This document shows positions 1 to 9,199 of a stretch of DNA of 64,000 nucleotides, one piece after another; the first letter of the stretch is position 1, and each line of letters starts with the position of its first letter. The stretch is from NCBI RefSeq assembly GCF_019186805.1, contig NZ_CP066783.1, positions 921,501 through 985,500 of the forward strand. Direction: 5' to 3'. The notes under the pieces are model-generated. The model saw only the letters and a program-made list of their open reading frames with translations, was not told the origin of the DNA and made no database searches. The position numbers and the translations under genes are program-made. The DNA is from Comamonas fluminis. Its GTDB lineage: Bacteria > Pseudomonadota > Gammaproteobacteria > Burkholderiales > Burkholderiaceae_C.

Positions 1-386
1 CCTGGGGTGCGTGGAATGCTCCGGTCAGCGTGGAAGAAACCACGGCAGCGCAGGCCCAGCGCGATGTGCTGACCCTGCGTGGTGCCCTGCGCTGGGTGGG
101 GCGTGGCACGGTCATGAATCTGACCAACCCCAAAGTGCTGATCTTCTTTCTGGCCTTCTTGCCGCAGTTTGCCGACCCTGCGCGTGGCAGTGTGGGCCTG
201 CAGGTCATGGTGCTGGGCAGCGTCTTCATGCTGGCGACGCTGCTGGTGTTTGGCTCCATTGCCTGTGGCTCTGGCCTGTTTGGGCAGATTCTGCAACGAT
301 CTGCCCGTGCTCAGCGCTGGTTGAACCGCATTGCAGCAACCGTTTTCGGCGCTCTAGCTCTGCGACTAGTCATGGTGCAGCGCTAA
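1..386 (+). CDS. LysE/RhtB family amino-acid exporter, C-terminal part
   Basis: This is the last 128 or so residues of an inner-membrane exporter of the LysE/RhtB type, which expels amino acids or similar small metabolites. The frame is open to the window edge, so the N-terminal half is missing. The segment 'NLTNPKVLIFFLAFLPQF' is the family signature, with an Asn-Pro-Lys at the start of a membrane helix. Further hydrophobic segments follow at about residues 60-80 and 105-118 of the visible part. The substrate cannot be read from this fragment. The gene converges on the ABC importer operon across a 150-base repeat. Confidence 0.85.
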   Translation, partial: WGAWNAPVSVEETTAAQAQRDVLTLRGALRWVGRGTVMNLTNPKVLIFFLAFLPQFADPARGSVGLQVMVLGSVFMLATLLVFGSIACGSGLFGQILQRSARAQRWLNRIAATVFGALALRLVMVQR

Positions 387-389
387 AAG

Positions 390-525
390 CTGGCGCGATA
401 CAAGCCAGAGCACCGAGCAAGAGCCGCCTCGCGGCGGGGACGCCCAGTCGAAGGTGCAGTCCCCCTCCCGCGAAGCGAGAGAGGGGGAAGGCGGGGCCGC
501 CTAGGCGCGAAGCGCCTCAGGGGGA
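390..525 (+). repeat. Intergenic repeat, family B, copy 1
   Basis: This is a GC-rich block of about 135 bases between two convergent genes. It shares its opening (TGGCGCG, then AAGCCAGAG and AGCAAG) and its close (GCGAAGCGCCTCAGGGGGA) with the block at 6061-6182. It also contains several short inverted repeats, for example GCCGCCTCGCGGC. A shorter relative lies at 45577-45660. The block carries no open frame of its own and may fold into a stem that ends transcripts, but there is no T-run. Confidence 0.6.
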
Positions 526-533
526 GATCAAAG

Positions 534-2021
534 TCACGCCCAGGAGAGTGACGACAAGTCGTTCACAAACACCGGCATGTCCTTCCACAGCCCGCGTAGC
601 TTTTTGTCTGCCACGCTCACCCATTGCGGGGTGTAGAGGAAGCCGTGCACCGCATCCTTCGCCAGCAGGCGCTGCGCATCACCCAGCAGGCGCGCGCGGT
701 CGGCGGGACGGGGGGTGTCTTTGACCTTTTCAAACAGCTCGTTGAACTCCTGCGAGTGGTAGCCCCAGTAGTAATCCGGCTTGGCAAAGTTGCCCAGGTC
801 GAAGGGTTCAACGTGCGAAATGATGGACAGGTCGTAGTTTTTGTTGGTGTAAGTGCCAGACAGCCACTGCGCCCATTCCACGTTCTGCAGCTTGCACTGA
901 ATACCAATCTTGGCCAGCTGAGCTGCAATGAGCTCGCCGCCCTGGCGGGCATAGGGTGTGGGCGGCAGCGTCATGGTCAGGCTCAAAGGGGTTTTGATGC
1001 CCGCTTCGGCCATCAGCGCCTTGGCTTTTTCCAGATCGAAGGGGTTGACGCCTGTGGTGTCCACATAGCCAAAGGCCGTGGGCACGTAGTAGCTGCCAAT
1101 GGGCACGCCATAGCCGTCGGCGGCACCGGCAATCACAGCCTTGCGGTCAATGGCGGCGGCAATGGCGCGGCGCACGCGCACATCGTTCAAAGGCTTGCGC
1201 GCGTTGTTGATGGCCAGAATGGTCTTGGCGCGTGAGTTGCTGACCACGACCTGAAAGCGCGGGTTGCGCTGGAACTGGGGCACGCTGCGTGGCGTTACGC
1301 GCGGGAAGGCATCCACATCACCGGCCAGCAGGGCTGCAACCTGGGCCGCCGGGTCTGGAATGAAGCGGAACACGGCGCGCTTGATGCGAATGCTTTGCGG
1401 CGTGCGAAATTGCGGCCAGGCGGTCAGCGTGACCGATGCACCCTTGCGCCAGGCGCTGAGCACATAGGGGCCGGTTCCCACGGGCTTGGTGGCATTGGAG
1501 GCCGCGCTTTTGGGCTCGACAATGATGGAGGTGGCCTGGCCCAGCACAAACAGAAAATCAGGGTCTATGTCCTGATTGGTGATGACGATGGTGTACTCGT
1601 CCGCGACCTTGGTGCTGAGGTTGGCAAAGGTGCGCTTGTCCTTGTTCGTGCTTTTGTCTGCGCCAGCGCGGTCAAACGAGAACTTTACGGCAGCGGCGTT
1701 GAAGGGTTCGCCGTTGTGAAACTTCACACCTTTGCGCAGGCGGAAGGTGTAGGTCTTGAGGTCGGAAGAGACTTCCCAGCTCTCGGCCAGCAGGGGCGAG
1801 ACGCTGCCGTCCGAGTTGATCTTGGTCAGCGTCTCGAACAGGTTGTAGTGCACGACTTCGGCAATGGACGAAGCTGCGCCGGAGGTGGGGTCCAGTCCTG
1901 GTGGCTCCAGCGTCATGGCCAGCGTGACACTGTCTTTCTTTGCCTGTGCCAGCGCGGGCCAGGCAGTGAACAAGGGCAAGCTGGCAGCCGAGCTGGCCAG
2001 CAAGGAGCGGCGATTAAGCAT
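534..2021 (-). CDS. ABC transporter periplasmic substrate-binding protein, family 5 (peptide/nickel type)
   Basis: This is the solute receptor of the peptide/nickel-type ABC importer encoded just upstream. A signal peptide covers about residues 1-26, with an Arg-Arg pair (NRRSLLASS) and a likely cut after 'PALA'; the Arg pair might indicate Tat export. The motif 'GTGPYVLSAWRKG' and the C-terminal 'FLYTPQWVSVADKKLRG' are typical of SBP_bac_5 proteins of about 500 residues. I chose the ATG at 2021, which overlaps the stop of the preceding ATPase gene by one base (TAATG), over a TTG two codons earlier. The binding protein is the last gene of the operon. Dipeptides, oligopeptides, glutathione or opines are all possible ligands. 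Confidence 0.9.
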   Translation of the reverse strand: MLNRRSLLASSAASLPLFTAWPALAQAKKDSVTLAMTLEPPGLDPTSGAASSIAEVVHYNLFETLTKINSDGSVSPLLAESWEVSSDLKTYTFRLRKGVKFHNGEPFNAAAVKFSFDRAGADKSTNKDKRTFANLSTKVADEYTIVITNQDIDPDFLFVLGQATSIIVEPKSAASNATKPVGTGPYVLSAWRKGASVTLTAWPQFRTPQSIRIKRAVFRFIPDPAAQVAALLAGDVDAFPRVTPRSVPQFQRNPRFQVVVSNSRAKTILAINNARKPLNDVRVRRAIAAAIDRKAVIAGAADGYGVPIGSYYVPTAFGYVDTTGVNPFDLEKAKALMAEAGIKTPLSLTMTLPPTPYARQGGELIAAQLAKIGIQCKLQNVEWAQWLSGTYTNKNYDLSIISHVEPFDLGNFAKPDYYWGYHSQEFNELFEKVKDTPRPADRARLLGDAQRLLAKDAVHGFLYTPQWVSVADKKLRGLWKDMPVFVNDLSSLSWA

Positions 2022-2989
2022 TAACAAAGTCTCCGATGGAGCGCGTCCTGCAGGCGCGCAAAAGGCGGTTCAGTCCATGCCGTGAAGCCTGGGCTTTTCA
2101 TATGCCTTTTTACACCACAGATGGCGATGTACCTGCCGTCAGCAGGCATATCAGCGTTAACTTCCGTCAGGAGATGCGCGGCGCGCACCAGCGACTGGGT
2201 ATAGGGGTGCTCTGGCGCGCTGAACAGTTTTTGCGGTGTGCCGCGCTCCACAATTTCCCCTTGATACAGCACGATGACCTGATCGCAGACATGCTGCACC
2301 ACGGCCAGGTCGTGGCTGATGAACAGGTATGAAAGGCCTAGCTCCTGCTGCAGATCGCGCATGAGGTTGAGGACCTGCGCCTGCACAGAGACATCAAGAG
2401 CGCTGACAGGCTCGTCCGCCACGATCAGGCGCGGCTGGGTCATCAGGGCGCGGGCAATGGCAATGCGCTGGCGCTGGCCACCCGAGAATTCATGCGGGTA
2501 CTTTTGTGCATCCTGCGCACGCAGCCCCACCTGCTGCAAAACGGTCTGTACGCGCTGCAACTGCTCTGCGGGGCTGAGTTTTTCAGGCAGTGTGACCAGA
2601 GGTTCTACCAGAATTTTCTGCACCGTCATGCGCGGGTCCAGCGATCCGTAGGGGTCCTGAAACACCATCTGAAAATCGCGCCGCGCAGCACGCAGCTCTT
2701 TTTCAGGCAACTGGTGCAGATTGCGCCCCAGCAGTTCTACGCTGCCTGCACTGGGCTGGTCCAGCGCCATGACCAGGCGGGCCAGCGTCGATTTTCCGGA
2801 ACCAGATTCGCCCACCACCCCTAGACTTTGCCCGACTGGCAGCTCAAAGCTCACGCCGCGCAGGGCTTGCAGTGGTTCACTGGCGCGCCACAGAGAAGTG
2901 CGAGGTCTGGAATAAGCACGTTTTAGCCCGCTAACCTTTAGCAGTGGTGTGCTGGAAGCTTCTGTTTTTGTAGCAATAGACTGGCTCAT
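2021..2989 (-). CDS. Peptide/nickel-type ABC transporter ATPase (DppF/OppF-like)
   Basis: This is one of two cytoplasmic ATPases that power the importer. The Walker A motif is 'GESGSGKST', the signature motif is 'FSGGQRQR', and Walker B is 'RLIVADEPVSALD', followed by the switch histidine in 'LFISHDLAVV'. The protein is 322 residues, normal for the OppF group. The last 50 or so residues (from about 'RYIAICGVKRH') do not look like the usual oligopeptide-transporter C-terminal cysteine region, so this tail may be lineage-specific. The start overlaps the end of the upstream ATPase gene by four bases, indicating translational coupling. Confidence 0.9.
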   Translation of the reverse strand: MSQSIATKTEASSTPLLKVSGLKRAYSRPRTSLWRASEPLQALRGVSFELPVGQSLGVVGESGSGKSTLARLVMALDQPSAGSVELLGRNLHQLPEKELRAARRDFQMVFQDPYGSLDPRMTVQKILVEPLVTLPEKLSPAEQLQRVQTVLQQVGLRAQDAQKYPHEFSGGQRQRIAIARALMTQPRLIVADEPVSALDVSVQAQVLNLMRDLQQELGLSYLFISHDLAVVQHVCDQVIVLYQGEIVERGTPQKLFSAPEHPYTQSLVRAAHLLTEVNADMPADGRYIAICGVKRHMKSPGFTAWTEPPFARLQDALHRRLC

Positions 2990-4023
2990 GCCTGGTCTCC
3001 GGCGGGCAGGGCTTGAAGCGCTTCTTCATGCAGACAGCGCACGATATGGGGCTGGCGCCACGAGGACAGAGAGGCGGGGGCTGCGCAGCTGGGGGCATCC
3101 AGCGTCAGCGGGGGAGGTGGCAGGCGGTAGCAGTCATCCTGGGTATAGCTGCAGCGGCCTGCAAAAGGGCAGCCTGCGGGCAGATCAACCAGCTCTGGCA
3201 CTGTGCCTGCAATGGTGGGCAGGTGAAGGCCGCTGCCCACACTATTGAGCTGGGGGCGCGCAGCAAACAGGCCACGGGTGTAGGGGTGGGCGCGGCGCTG
3301 GAAAACCGCTTCCGTCATGCCCGATTCCACCACTGTGCCGCCGTACATGACCAGCAATTGCTCGGCATTCTGGGCAATCACGCCCAGGTCATGACTGATA
3401 AGCACCAGCGCCATGGAGTGCTCGGCCACCAGCTCCTGCAGCAAATCAAGGATGCGCTGCTGCACGGTCACATCCAGTGCGGTGGTGGGTTCATCGGCCA
3501 CCAGCAGGTCGGGGCCGCAGGCCAGTGCCATGGCAATCATGATGCGCTGGCGCTGCCCGCCAGAGAACTGATGCGGATATTCATCCAGCCGCTGTGCGGC
3601 CTGGGCAATGCCTACGCGCTCCAGCAGCTCGGTGGCGCGGGCGCGGGCCTGGGCACGACTCAGGCCTATATGCAGGCGCAGCGGCTCTGCCATCTGGCGG
3701 CCAATGCTGTGCACAGGGTTCAGGGCGCTCATCGGTTCCTGAAACACCATAGCCATACGGTTGCCGCGCAGGGCGCACAGCTGGCGCTCGTTCAGGTCCA
3801 GCAACTCCTTGCCATCCAGGCGAATACTGCCGTCCAGCTGGGCATGCTCGGGCAGCAAGCCCATCAGGGCCAGAGCCGTCAGCGATTTGCCGCAACCCGA
3901 TTCACCGATCAGGCCCAGCGTGGCGCCGCGCTCCAGAGTAAAGCTCACGTCGCGCACGGCCTGAGCGCGGCCTTGCGGGGTTTGCAGCTGTATGCAGAGG
4001 TTGGAGACTTCAAGCAAAGGCAT
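2986..4023 (-). CDS. Peptide/nickel-type ABC transporter ATPase (DppD/OppD-like)
   Basis: This is the second ATPase of the importer, 345 residues. It shows Walker A '[11 protein letters not shown]', the signature 'FSGGQRQRI', Walker B '[12 protein letters not shown]' and '[10 protein letters not shown]'. Near the C terminus the cysteines in '[15 protein letters not shown]' and 'APSCAAP' match the iron-sulfur-type region typical of OppD/DppD proteins. It begins 18 bases after the DppC-like permease gene and overlaps the DppF-like gene by four bases. Confidence 0.92.
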   Translation of the reverse strand: MPLLEVSNLCIQLQTPQGRAQAVRDVSFTLERGATLGLIGESGCGKSLTALALMGLLPEHAQLDGSIRLDGKELLDLNERQLCALRGNRMAMVFQEPMSALNPVHSIGRQMAEPLRLHIGLSRAQARARATELLERVGIAQAAQRLDEYPHQFSGGQRQRIMIAMALACGPDLLVADEPTTALDVTVQQRILDLLQELVAEHSMALVLISHDLGVIAQNAEQLLVMYGGTVVESGMTEAVFQRRAHPYTRGLFAARPQLNSVGSGLHLPTIAGTVPELVDLPAGCPFAGRCSYTQDDCYRLPPPPLTLDAPSCAAPASLSSWRQPHIVRCLHEEALQALPAGDQA

Positions 4024-4041
4024 GGCGCATCTCTTGTGGCA

Positions 4042-4932
4042 TCAGCGATCGCGGCTCAGCCTGGGGTCCAGCAGGTCGCGCAGACCATCGCCCAGCAGGT
4101 TCAGGCCCAGCACGGAAAGCGCAATGGCCACACCGGGCCAGACGGCCAGCAGGGGGGCCTGGAACATCAGCGTCTGGGCTTCGCTGAGCATGCGGCCCCA
4201 CGAAGGCTGAGGCGGCTGGGTGCCCAGACCCAGATAGGACAGGGCGGCTTCGGCCAGAATGGCCAGTGCGAACTGAATCGTGGCCTGCACCACCAGCACT
4301 GCTGCGATATTGGGCAGCACATGGCGCAAGGTAATGGCCATGCGGCTTTGCCCGCAGGCGCGTGCGGCCATCACATAGTCGCGCGCCCAGATGGCATTGG
4401 CCGAGGCGCGGGTGATACGGGCAAAGGTGGGAATGTTGAAGATACCGATGGCGATGACGGCATTGACCATGCCCGGCCCGAAGACGGCGGTGAGCATGAT
4501 GGCCGAGAGCAGGGCGGGGAAGGCAAAGGTGAAATCTGCCAGCCGCATGATGATTTCTTCCACCCAGCCACGGCGGGCGGCAGCAATCAGGCCCAGAACT
4601 ACGCCCAGCGCCAGGCCGATGCCAACCGCAATCAGGCCCACGGCAATCGATGCGCGTGCGCCAATCAGAATCTGCGAGGCCACATCGCGCCCATAGGCGT
4701 CCGTGCCCAGCCAGTGCTGCGCGCTGATGGGCTGCAGGGCGGCATCCATGTTCATGTCGTAGGCAGAGCCGGGTGTCCATACAAAGGACAGCAGGGCTGC
4801 GGCAATCAGCAAGGCGGTCAGCACAGCGCCCAGCACAAAGCTGTGGTGCTGCAAGGCGCGCTGCAGCGGGCTTTGTGGCTGCTGGCGGCTGAGGGCTCGC
4901 GTGGGGTAGGAAGTGGATTCTGGCGCGCTCAT
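4042..4932 (-). CDS. Peptide/nickel-type ABC transporter permease (DppC-like)
   Basis: This is an inner-membrane permease of 296 residues. It has an N-terminal cytoplasmic stretch, a first membrane helix at about residues 33-52 and then the binding-protein-dependent transport domain. The EAA-loop region is 'MAARACGQSRMAITLRHVLPNIAAVLVV'. It overlaps the upstream permease gene by four bases. With the DppB-like partner it would form the heterodimeric channel for the substrate delivered by the binding protein at 534-2021. Confidence 0.92.
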   Translation of the reverse strand: MSAPESTSYPTRALSRQQPQSPLQRALQHHSFVLGAVLTALLIAAALLSFVWTPGSAYDMNMDAALQPISAQHWLGTDAYGRDVASQILIGARASIAVGLIAVGIGLALGVVLGLIAAARRGWVEEIIMRLADFTFAFPALLSAIMLTAVFGPGMVNAVIAIGIFNIPTFARITRASANAIWARDYVMAARACGQSRMAITLRHVLPNIAAVLVVQATIQFALAILAEAALSYLGLGTQPPQPSWGRMLSEAQTLMFQAPLLAVWPGVAIALSVLGLNLLGDGLRDLLDPRLSRDR

Positions 4933-5891
4933 ATATCGCCGGCCTGAATGCGGGGGTCGATAGCAGCGTAGAGCATGTCAACCACAAAATTGACCACAAC
5001 CACCATGGCTGCCAGCAGCAGCACGCAGTTGCGCACCACGATCACATCGCGGTTGGAGATGGACTGAAAAATCAGCCGTCCAAGGCCGGGCAGGTAAAAC
5101 ACGTTTTCCACCACGATGGTGCCTGCCAGCAGATTGGCAAACTGCAGGCCCATGACGGTGATGACGGGAATCATCGCATTGCGCAGCACATGCCCCCAGA
5201 GCGCGGCGCGGCGTGACAGCCCCTTGGCGCGTGCAGTGCGTACAAAGTCTTCGCGCAGCACTTCAAGCACGGCCGAGCGGGTGATGCGCGCCAGTATGGC
5301 GGCCTGCACCACGGCCAGAGAGACGGCGGGCAGTAGCAGTGCCTGCAGCGCAGGCCAGAAGCCGCCGCCGTCTTCCTCGCGCCAGCCCGGAAAGCCACCC
5401 GCCGAGAACCATTGCAGCTTCACCGAAAACAGCAGAATCAGAAGAATCGCAAACCAGAAGTTGGGGATGGCAATGCCAATCTGCGCCAGGCCCATGACGC
5501 CAATATCCCCCCAGCGCTTGTGCCGTGCGGCAGCATATACACCAGCGGTAATCGCCAGAATCGCGGTGATAACCATGGCCAGCACCGCCAGGGGCACGGT
5601 CACCAGCAGACGTTCCCAGACCAGCTCCGACACGGGCGAGCCATAGGCATAGCTGGTGCCCATATCACCGTGCAGCAGGCCGCTGATCCACTGGCCGTAG
5701 CGCGTCAGCACAGGTTGATCCAGACCCAGTTGATGTGCCATGGCCTGCACGGCTTCGGGGTCAGCATCGGGGCCCATCAGCATCTGGGCCGCATCGCCGG
5801 GCAGAATTTCAAGCACGCCAAAGACCACCAGGGATGCGCCGATCAAGGTGGCTATCAGGGTGAGCAGACGTTTGAGCAGAAAGACGCTCAT
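4929..5891 (-). CDS. Peptide/nickel-type ABC transporter permease (DppB-like)
   Basis: This is the first gene of the importer operon, encoding a 320-residue permease. 'LLKRLLTLIATLIGASLVVFGVL' is the characteristic first helix of DppB/OppB proteins. The EAA-type loop reads 'DFVRTARAKGLSRRAALWGHVLRNAMIPVI'. The operon order is permease, permease, ATPase, ATPase, binding protein, with overlaps or very short gaps throughout. I see no obvious operator in the 300-base region upstream. Confidence 0.92.
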   Translation of the reverse strand: MSVFLLKRLLTLIATLIGASLVVFGVLEILPGDAAQMLMGPDADPEAVQAMAHQLGLDQPVLTRYGQWISGLLHGDMGTSYAYGSPVSELVWERLLVTVPLAVLAMVITAILAITAGVYAAARHKRWGDIGVMGLAQIGIAIPNFWFAILLILLFSVKLQWFSAGGFPGWREEDGGGFWPALQALLLPAVSLAVVQAAILARITRSAVLEVLREDFVRTARAKGLSRRAALWGHVLRNAMIPVITVMGLQFANLLAGTIVVENVFYLPGLGRLIFQSISNRDVIVVRNCVLLLAAMVVVVNFVVDMLYAAIDPRIQAGDI

Positions 5892-6044
5892 GACTTCAGG
5901 CGGGGTTTATCTATTTAAAAGGGAGCAGGCAGGCAATGTGCTGCGCAGCATAGCGGCAATTGTGCCGCGTTGTGCTGCAGCCCCGGACTTTGCCTGATGG
6001 GCAGCGCTGTTTCTTGGCGCACCCGATAATGCGGCTTCGAATAA

Positions 6045-6452
<408 letters not shown>

Positions 6453-6488
6453 TGCCTTTTGAGGTGTGAATGAGCACCAATCAAGCGC

Positions 6489-6520
6489 AAACAGCTCCTG
6501 TTTCAGGAGCTGTTTTTGTT
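6489..6520 (+). terminator. Rho-independent terminator after the ferredoxin gene
   Basis: A 12-base stem (AAACAGCTCCTG paired with CAGGAGCTGTTT) with a three-base loop runs into TTTTTGTTT. It lies 37 bases past the ferredoxin stop and just before the convergent pth gene end. Confidence 0.88.
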
Positions 6521-6544
6521 TAGGGCAGGTGTTTTTGCCAGCGG

Positions 6545-7177
6545 TCAGGCTTTATCTTCGGCTGCTGCATCGGGTGCGGGCTTGCGCGGTGGCTTGGGGC
6601 GGGGCGCCTTGGTGGTGTGAATGGCAAGCGTGGCCTTGTCCATCTGGCCTGCCACCATTTCAGGCCAGGACTTGAGGGAGTGAATCAGGGCATCCTCGAT
6701 CAGCTTCATGTGATCGGGTGACGGCTTTTTGAGCACCCAGTTTGCCACTTCACCCTTGTTGCCAGGGTGGCCTATGCCCACGCGCAGGCGCCAGTAGTTG
6801 GGAGAGCCCAGCTGGGCATGAATATCGCGCAGGCCATTGTGGCCGCCGTGGCTGCCGCCATGCTTGAGCTTGACGATGCCGGGTTCAAAGTCCAGTTCAT
6901 CGTGCACAACCAGAACTTCTTCGGGCTGTATCTTGAAAAAGCGCGCCAGCGCGCCGACGGACTTGCCTGAGAGGTTCATGAAAGTCTGCGGCTCTAGCAA
7001 CCAGACGTTCTGCCCGTTGATGGTGGTGCGAGCCATCAGGCCCCAGTAGCTGCGCTCTGGCATCAGGGTGACTTTGAGTTCGCGTGCCAGCGCATCAATC
7101 CACCAGAAACCTGCGTTATGGCGCGTATCTTCGTATTCAGGGCCGGGGTTGCCGAGGCCGACAAACAGTTTGATCAT
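6545..7177 (-). CDS. pth: Peptidyl-tRNA hydrolase
   Basis: This enzyme releases peptides from prematurely dropped peptidyl-tRNA so that the tRNA can be reused. The start '[20 protein letters not shown]' contains the family's conserved Asn10 and catalytic His20. Later come 'TFMNLSG' and 'LLVVHDELD'-like '[13 protein letters not shown]' with the conserved Asp, and 'GGHNGLRDI'. The protein is 210 residues; the tail after about residue 190 is rich in Pro, Lys and Ala and probably disordered. It is the last gene of the prs-rplY-pth series, but a terminator separates it from rplY. Confidence 0.96.
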   Translation of the reverse strand: MIKLFVGLGNPGPEYEDTRHNAGFWWIDALARELKVTLMPERSYWGLMARTTINGQNVWLLEPQTFMNLSGKSVGALARFFKIQPEEVLVVHDELDFEPGIVKLKHGGSHGGHNGLRDIHAQLGSPNYWRLRVGIGHPGNKGEVANWVLKKPSPDHMKLIEDALIHSLKSWPEMVAGQMDKATLAIHTTKAPRPKPPRKPAPDAAAEDKA

Positions 7178-7235
7178 GGAGCGATTATCTTCTTCTGGGC
7201 AAAATCAGGCTGGCTGTGCCGTTGTGCAAAATCCC

Positions 7236-7266
7236 AAAGAAAAAGCCCACCGGAGTGGGCCTTTTC
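7236..7266 (-). terminator. Rho-independent terminator after rplY
   Basis: Read on the minus strand, GGCCCACT and its complement form a stem around a short loop, followed by CTTTTTCTTT. It lies between the rplY stop and the pth start, so pth is probably expressed by read-through or from its own promoter. Confidence 0.85.
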
Positions 7267-7306
7267 TTTGAGTACAGCGACGGGCGCTGTACTGCAAGCA
7301 CAAGAA

Positions 7307-7933
7307 TTACTTCTTGCCCTTCTTGGCGGGAGCGGCAGCAGGAGCTGGAGCTGCATCACCTTCAGCAGGAGCCACTTCGGGCAGCTTGATGGAGATCAGC
7401 GAAGGGTTCTTGTTGGCGCCACGCACCACAGCCTTCACGCCGTTAGGCAGCTTCAGAGCTTGCAGGCCCAGCACGGACTTGGAAGTCAGAGCGCTCAGGT
7501 CCACCTTGATGAACTCGGGCAGGTTTGCGGGTTCGCAGATCACTTGCAGTTCGTGCATCAGAGGAGTCACGGTGCAGTTCTCGCCCTTGACGGCGGGAGA
7601 CTCTTCCAGACCTTCGAAGTGCAGAGGCACGTTCATGTGCAGCTTGGTGTTGGCTTCAACGCGTTGGAAGTCCACGTGCTGGATCAGCTTCTTGTAGGGG
7701 TGGAACTGCACGTCGCGCAGCACAACCTTGGAGACTTGACCGTTCACTTCCATGTCCAGAATGCTGGAGTGGAAAGCTTCCTTGTGGACAGCGTGCCACA
7801 GGGCGTTGTGATCGATTTCGATCATCAGGGCTTCACCAGCACCGAAAACGATGCCAGGGGTCTTGCCCGACAGACGCAGACGGCGGCTCGCACCCGTACC
7901 TTGCTTAGCGCGCTCAGTAGCGACGAATTGCAT
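7307..7933 (-). CDS. rplY: 50S ribosomal protein L25/general stress protein Ctc
   Basis: L25 binds 5S rRNA in the large ribosomal subunit. The N-terminal L25 domain spans about residues 1-95 ('RGASRRLRLSGKTPGIVFGAGE'-like start, then 'HPYKKLIQHVDFQRV'). The C-terminal TL5/CTC beta domain runs to about residue 185 ('PLHFEGLEESPAVKGEN', 'LPEFIKVDLSAL'). A short Ala/Lys-rich tail ends in 'KKGKK'. At 208 residues it is the long, two-domain form. It follows prs on the same strand, as is common in betaproteobacteria. Confidence 0.95.
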   Translation of the reverse strand: MQFVATERAKQGTGASRRLRLSGKTPGIVFGAGEALMIEIDHNALWHAVHKEAFHSSILDMEVNGQVSKVVLRDVQFHPYKKLIQHVDFQRVEANTKLHMNVPLHFEGLEESPAVKGENCTVTPLMHELQVICEPANLPEFIKVDLSALTSKSVLGLQALKLPNGVKAVVRGANKNPSLISIKLPEVAPAEGDAAPAPAAAPAKKGKK

Positions 7934-8037
7934 AACTAACTCCTAGATGGGTGGACCGCGACCAGTCTCACCCGATTGATAAAAGAATCTGCACCTTGCT
8001 GGAAGGCCGTGGATTCTTGCGTTGGCCTCGAACGAGA

Positions 8038-8059
8038 CAAACCTCCCTAGGGAGGTTTG
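8038..8059. other. 22-base perfect palindrome between prs and rplY
   Basis: CAAACCTCCCT followed by its exact reverse complement makes a 22-base palindrome 30 bases past the prs stop. There is no T-run on the minus strand, so it is at best a weak terminator. It could also be an mRNA processing or protein-binding site. The remaining bases up to rplY probably contain its promoter, but I cannot fix the boxes. Confidence 0.6.
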
Positions 8060-8089
8060 CTTTGGCTCAAGGCCGAAAAACCAGAGATT

Positions 8090-9049
8090 TTAAGCGGTAA
8101 ACAGGCTGCTCACCGAATCACCTGTGGAAATACGGTGAATTGTCTCGGCAAACAGACCAGCTACGGACAACTGGCGGATCTTGCCGCACTGCTGGGCAGC
8201 GGGGCTCAGAGGAATGGTGTTGGTCACAACCACTTCGTCCAACGCTGCGCCGTTGCCGATGCGTTCCAAGGCAGGGCCCGAGAAGATGGGGTGCGAGCAG
8301 TAGGCGTACACGTTCTTGGCGCCGCGCTGCTTGAGCACTTCGGCGGCCTTCACCAGGGTGCCTGCGGTGTCGATCATGTCGTCCATGATCACGCAGTTGC
8401 GGCCATCAATATCGCCGATCACGTGCATGACTTCCGACACGTTCGCCTTGGGGCGACGCTTGTCGATGATGGCCAGATCGCAACCCAGTTCCTTGGCCAG
8501 GGCGCGAGCACGCACCACACCGCCAACGTCGGGGGAGACAACGATCAGGTCTTCGTAGTTCTTCTGGCGCAGATCATTGAGCAACACGGGGGTTGCGTAG
8601 ATGTTGTCCACAGGAATATCGAAGAAGCCTTGAATCTGGTCGGCGTGCAGATCCATGGTCAGCACGCGCTCAACGCCAACGGCCTGCAGCATATTGGCCA
8701 CCACCTTGGCGGTGATTGGCACGCGGCTGGAGCGGGGGCGGCGGTCTTGACGGGCATAGCCGAAGTAGGGGATCACGGCGCAGATGCGCTCAGCCGATGC
8801 GCGCTTGAGGGCATCGACCATGACCAGCAACTCCATCAGGTTGTCGTTGGTCGGAGCGCAGGTGGACTGAACCACGAAAACGTCGCGAGCGCGAACGTTC
8901 TGCTTGATCTCGACCGCGACTTCTCCATCGGAGAAACGGCCAACGTCAGCAGCACCAAGGGTAGTGCCAAGGTGCTTAACAATCTCTTCAGCCATGCCAG
9001 CATTGGCATTGCCTGTGAAGACCATGAAATCAGAGTGATGTGAATGCAT
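8090..9049 (-). CDS. prs: Ribose-phosphate pyrophosphokinase
   Basis: This enzyme makes PRPP from ribose 5-phosphate and ATP, feeding purine, pyrimidine, His, Trp and NAD synthesis. The conserved elements are '[24 protein letters not shown]', '[25 protein letters not shown]' and '[19 protein letters not shown]'. The PRPP-binding loop is '[14 protein letters not shown]'. Its 319 residues match the family. It lies just downstream of tRNA-Gln and ispE on the same strand. Confidence 0.97.
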   Translation of the reverse strand: MHSHHSDFMVFTGNANAGMAEEIVKHLGTTLGAADVGRFSDGEVAVEIKQNVRARDVFVVQSTCAPTNDNLMELLVMVDALKRASAERICAVIPYFGYARQDRRPRSSRVPITAKVVANMLQAVGVERVLTMDLHADQIQGFFDIPVDNIYATPVLLNDLRQKNYEDLIVVSPDVGGVVRARALAKELGCDLAIIDKRRPKANVSEVMHVIGDIDGRNCVIMDDMIDTAGTLVKAAEVLKQRGAKNVYAYCSHPIFSGPALERIGNGAALDEVVVTNTIPLSPAAQQCGKIRQLSVAGLFAETIHRISTGDSVSSLFTA

Positions 9050-9092
9050 GTGAGCGTCCCGGTGCTAAGGGTGCCTAACGCAAGAAGATGTT

Positions 9093-9169
9093 TGGCAGGG
9101 GAAGAAAGATTCGAACCTTCGCATGCTGGAATCAAAATCCAGTGCCTTAACCAACTTGGCGACTCCCCT
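9093..9169 (-). tRNA. tRNA-Gln (anticodon TTG)
   Basis: On the minus strand a 77-base cloverleaf runs from AGGGGAG (acceptor arm) to TTCCCCT-G-CCA. The D arm begins GCC..GGC, the anticodon stem CTGGA pairs with TCCAG around the loop TTTTGAT (anticodon TTG), and the T loop is TTCGAAT. CCA is encoded. It lies between ispE and prs, a conserved betaproteobacterial arrangement. Confidence 0.95.
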
Positions 9170-9199
9170 ACACAGGCCTTTTGTCGAAAACAAAAAGCC

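Noticed and set aside
3013..4947. Open frame of 644 codons on the plus strand
   Set aside because: It is antisense to two well-identified ABC transporter genes, has low-complexity His/Gln/Gly-rich composition and no family features. Long antisense frames are common in high-GC DNA.
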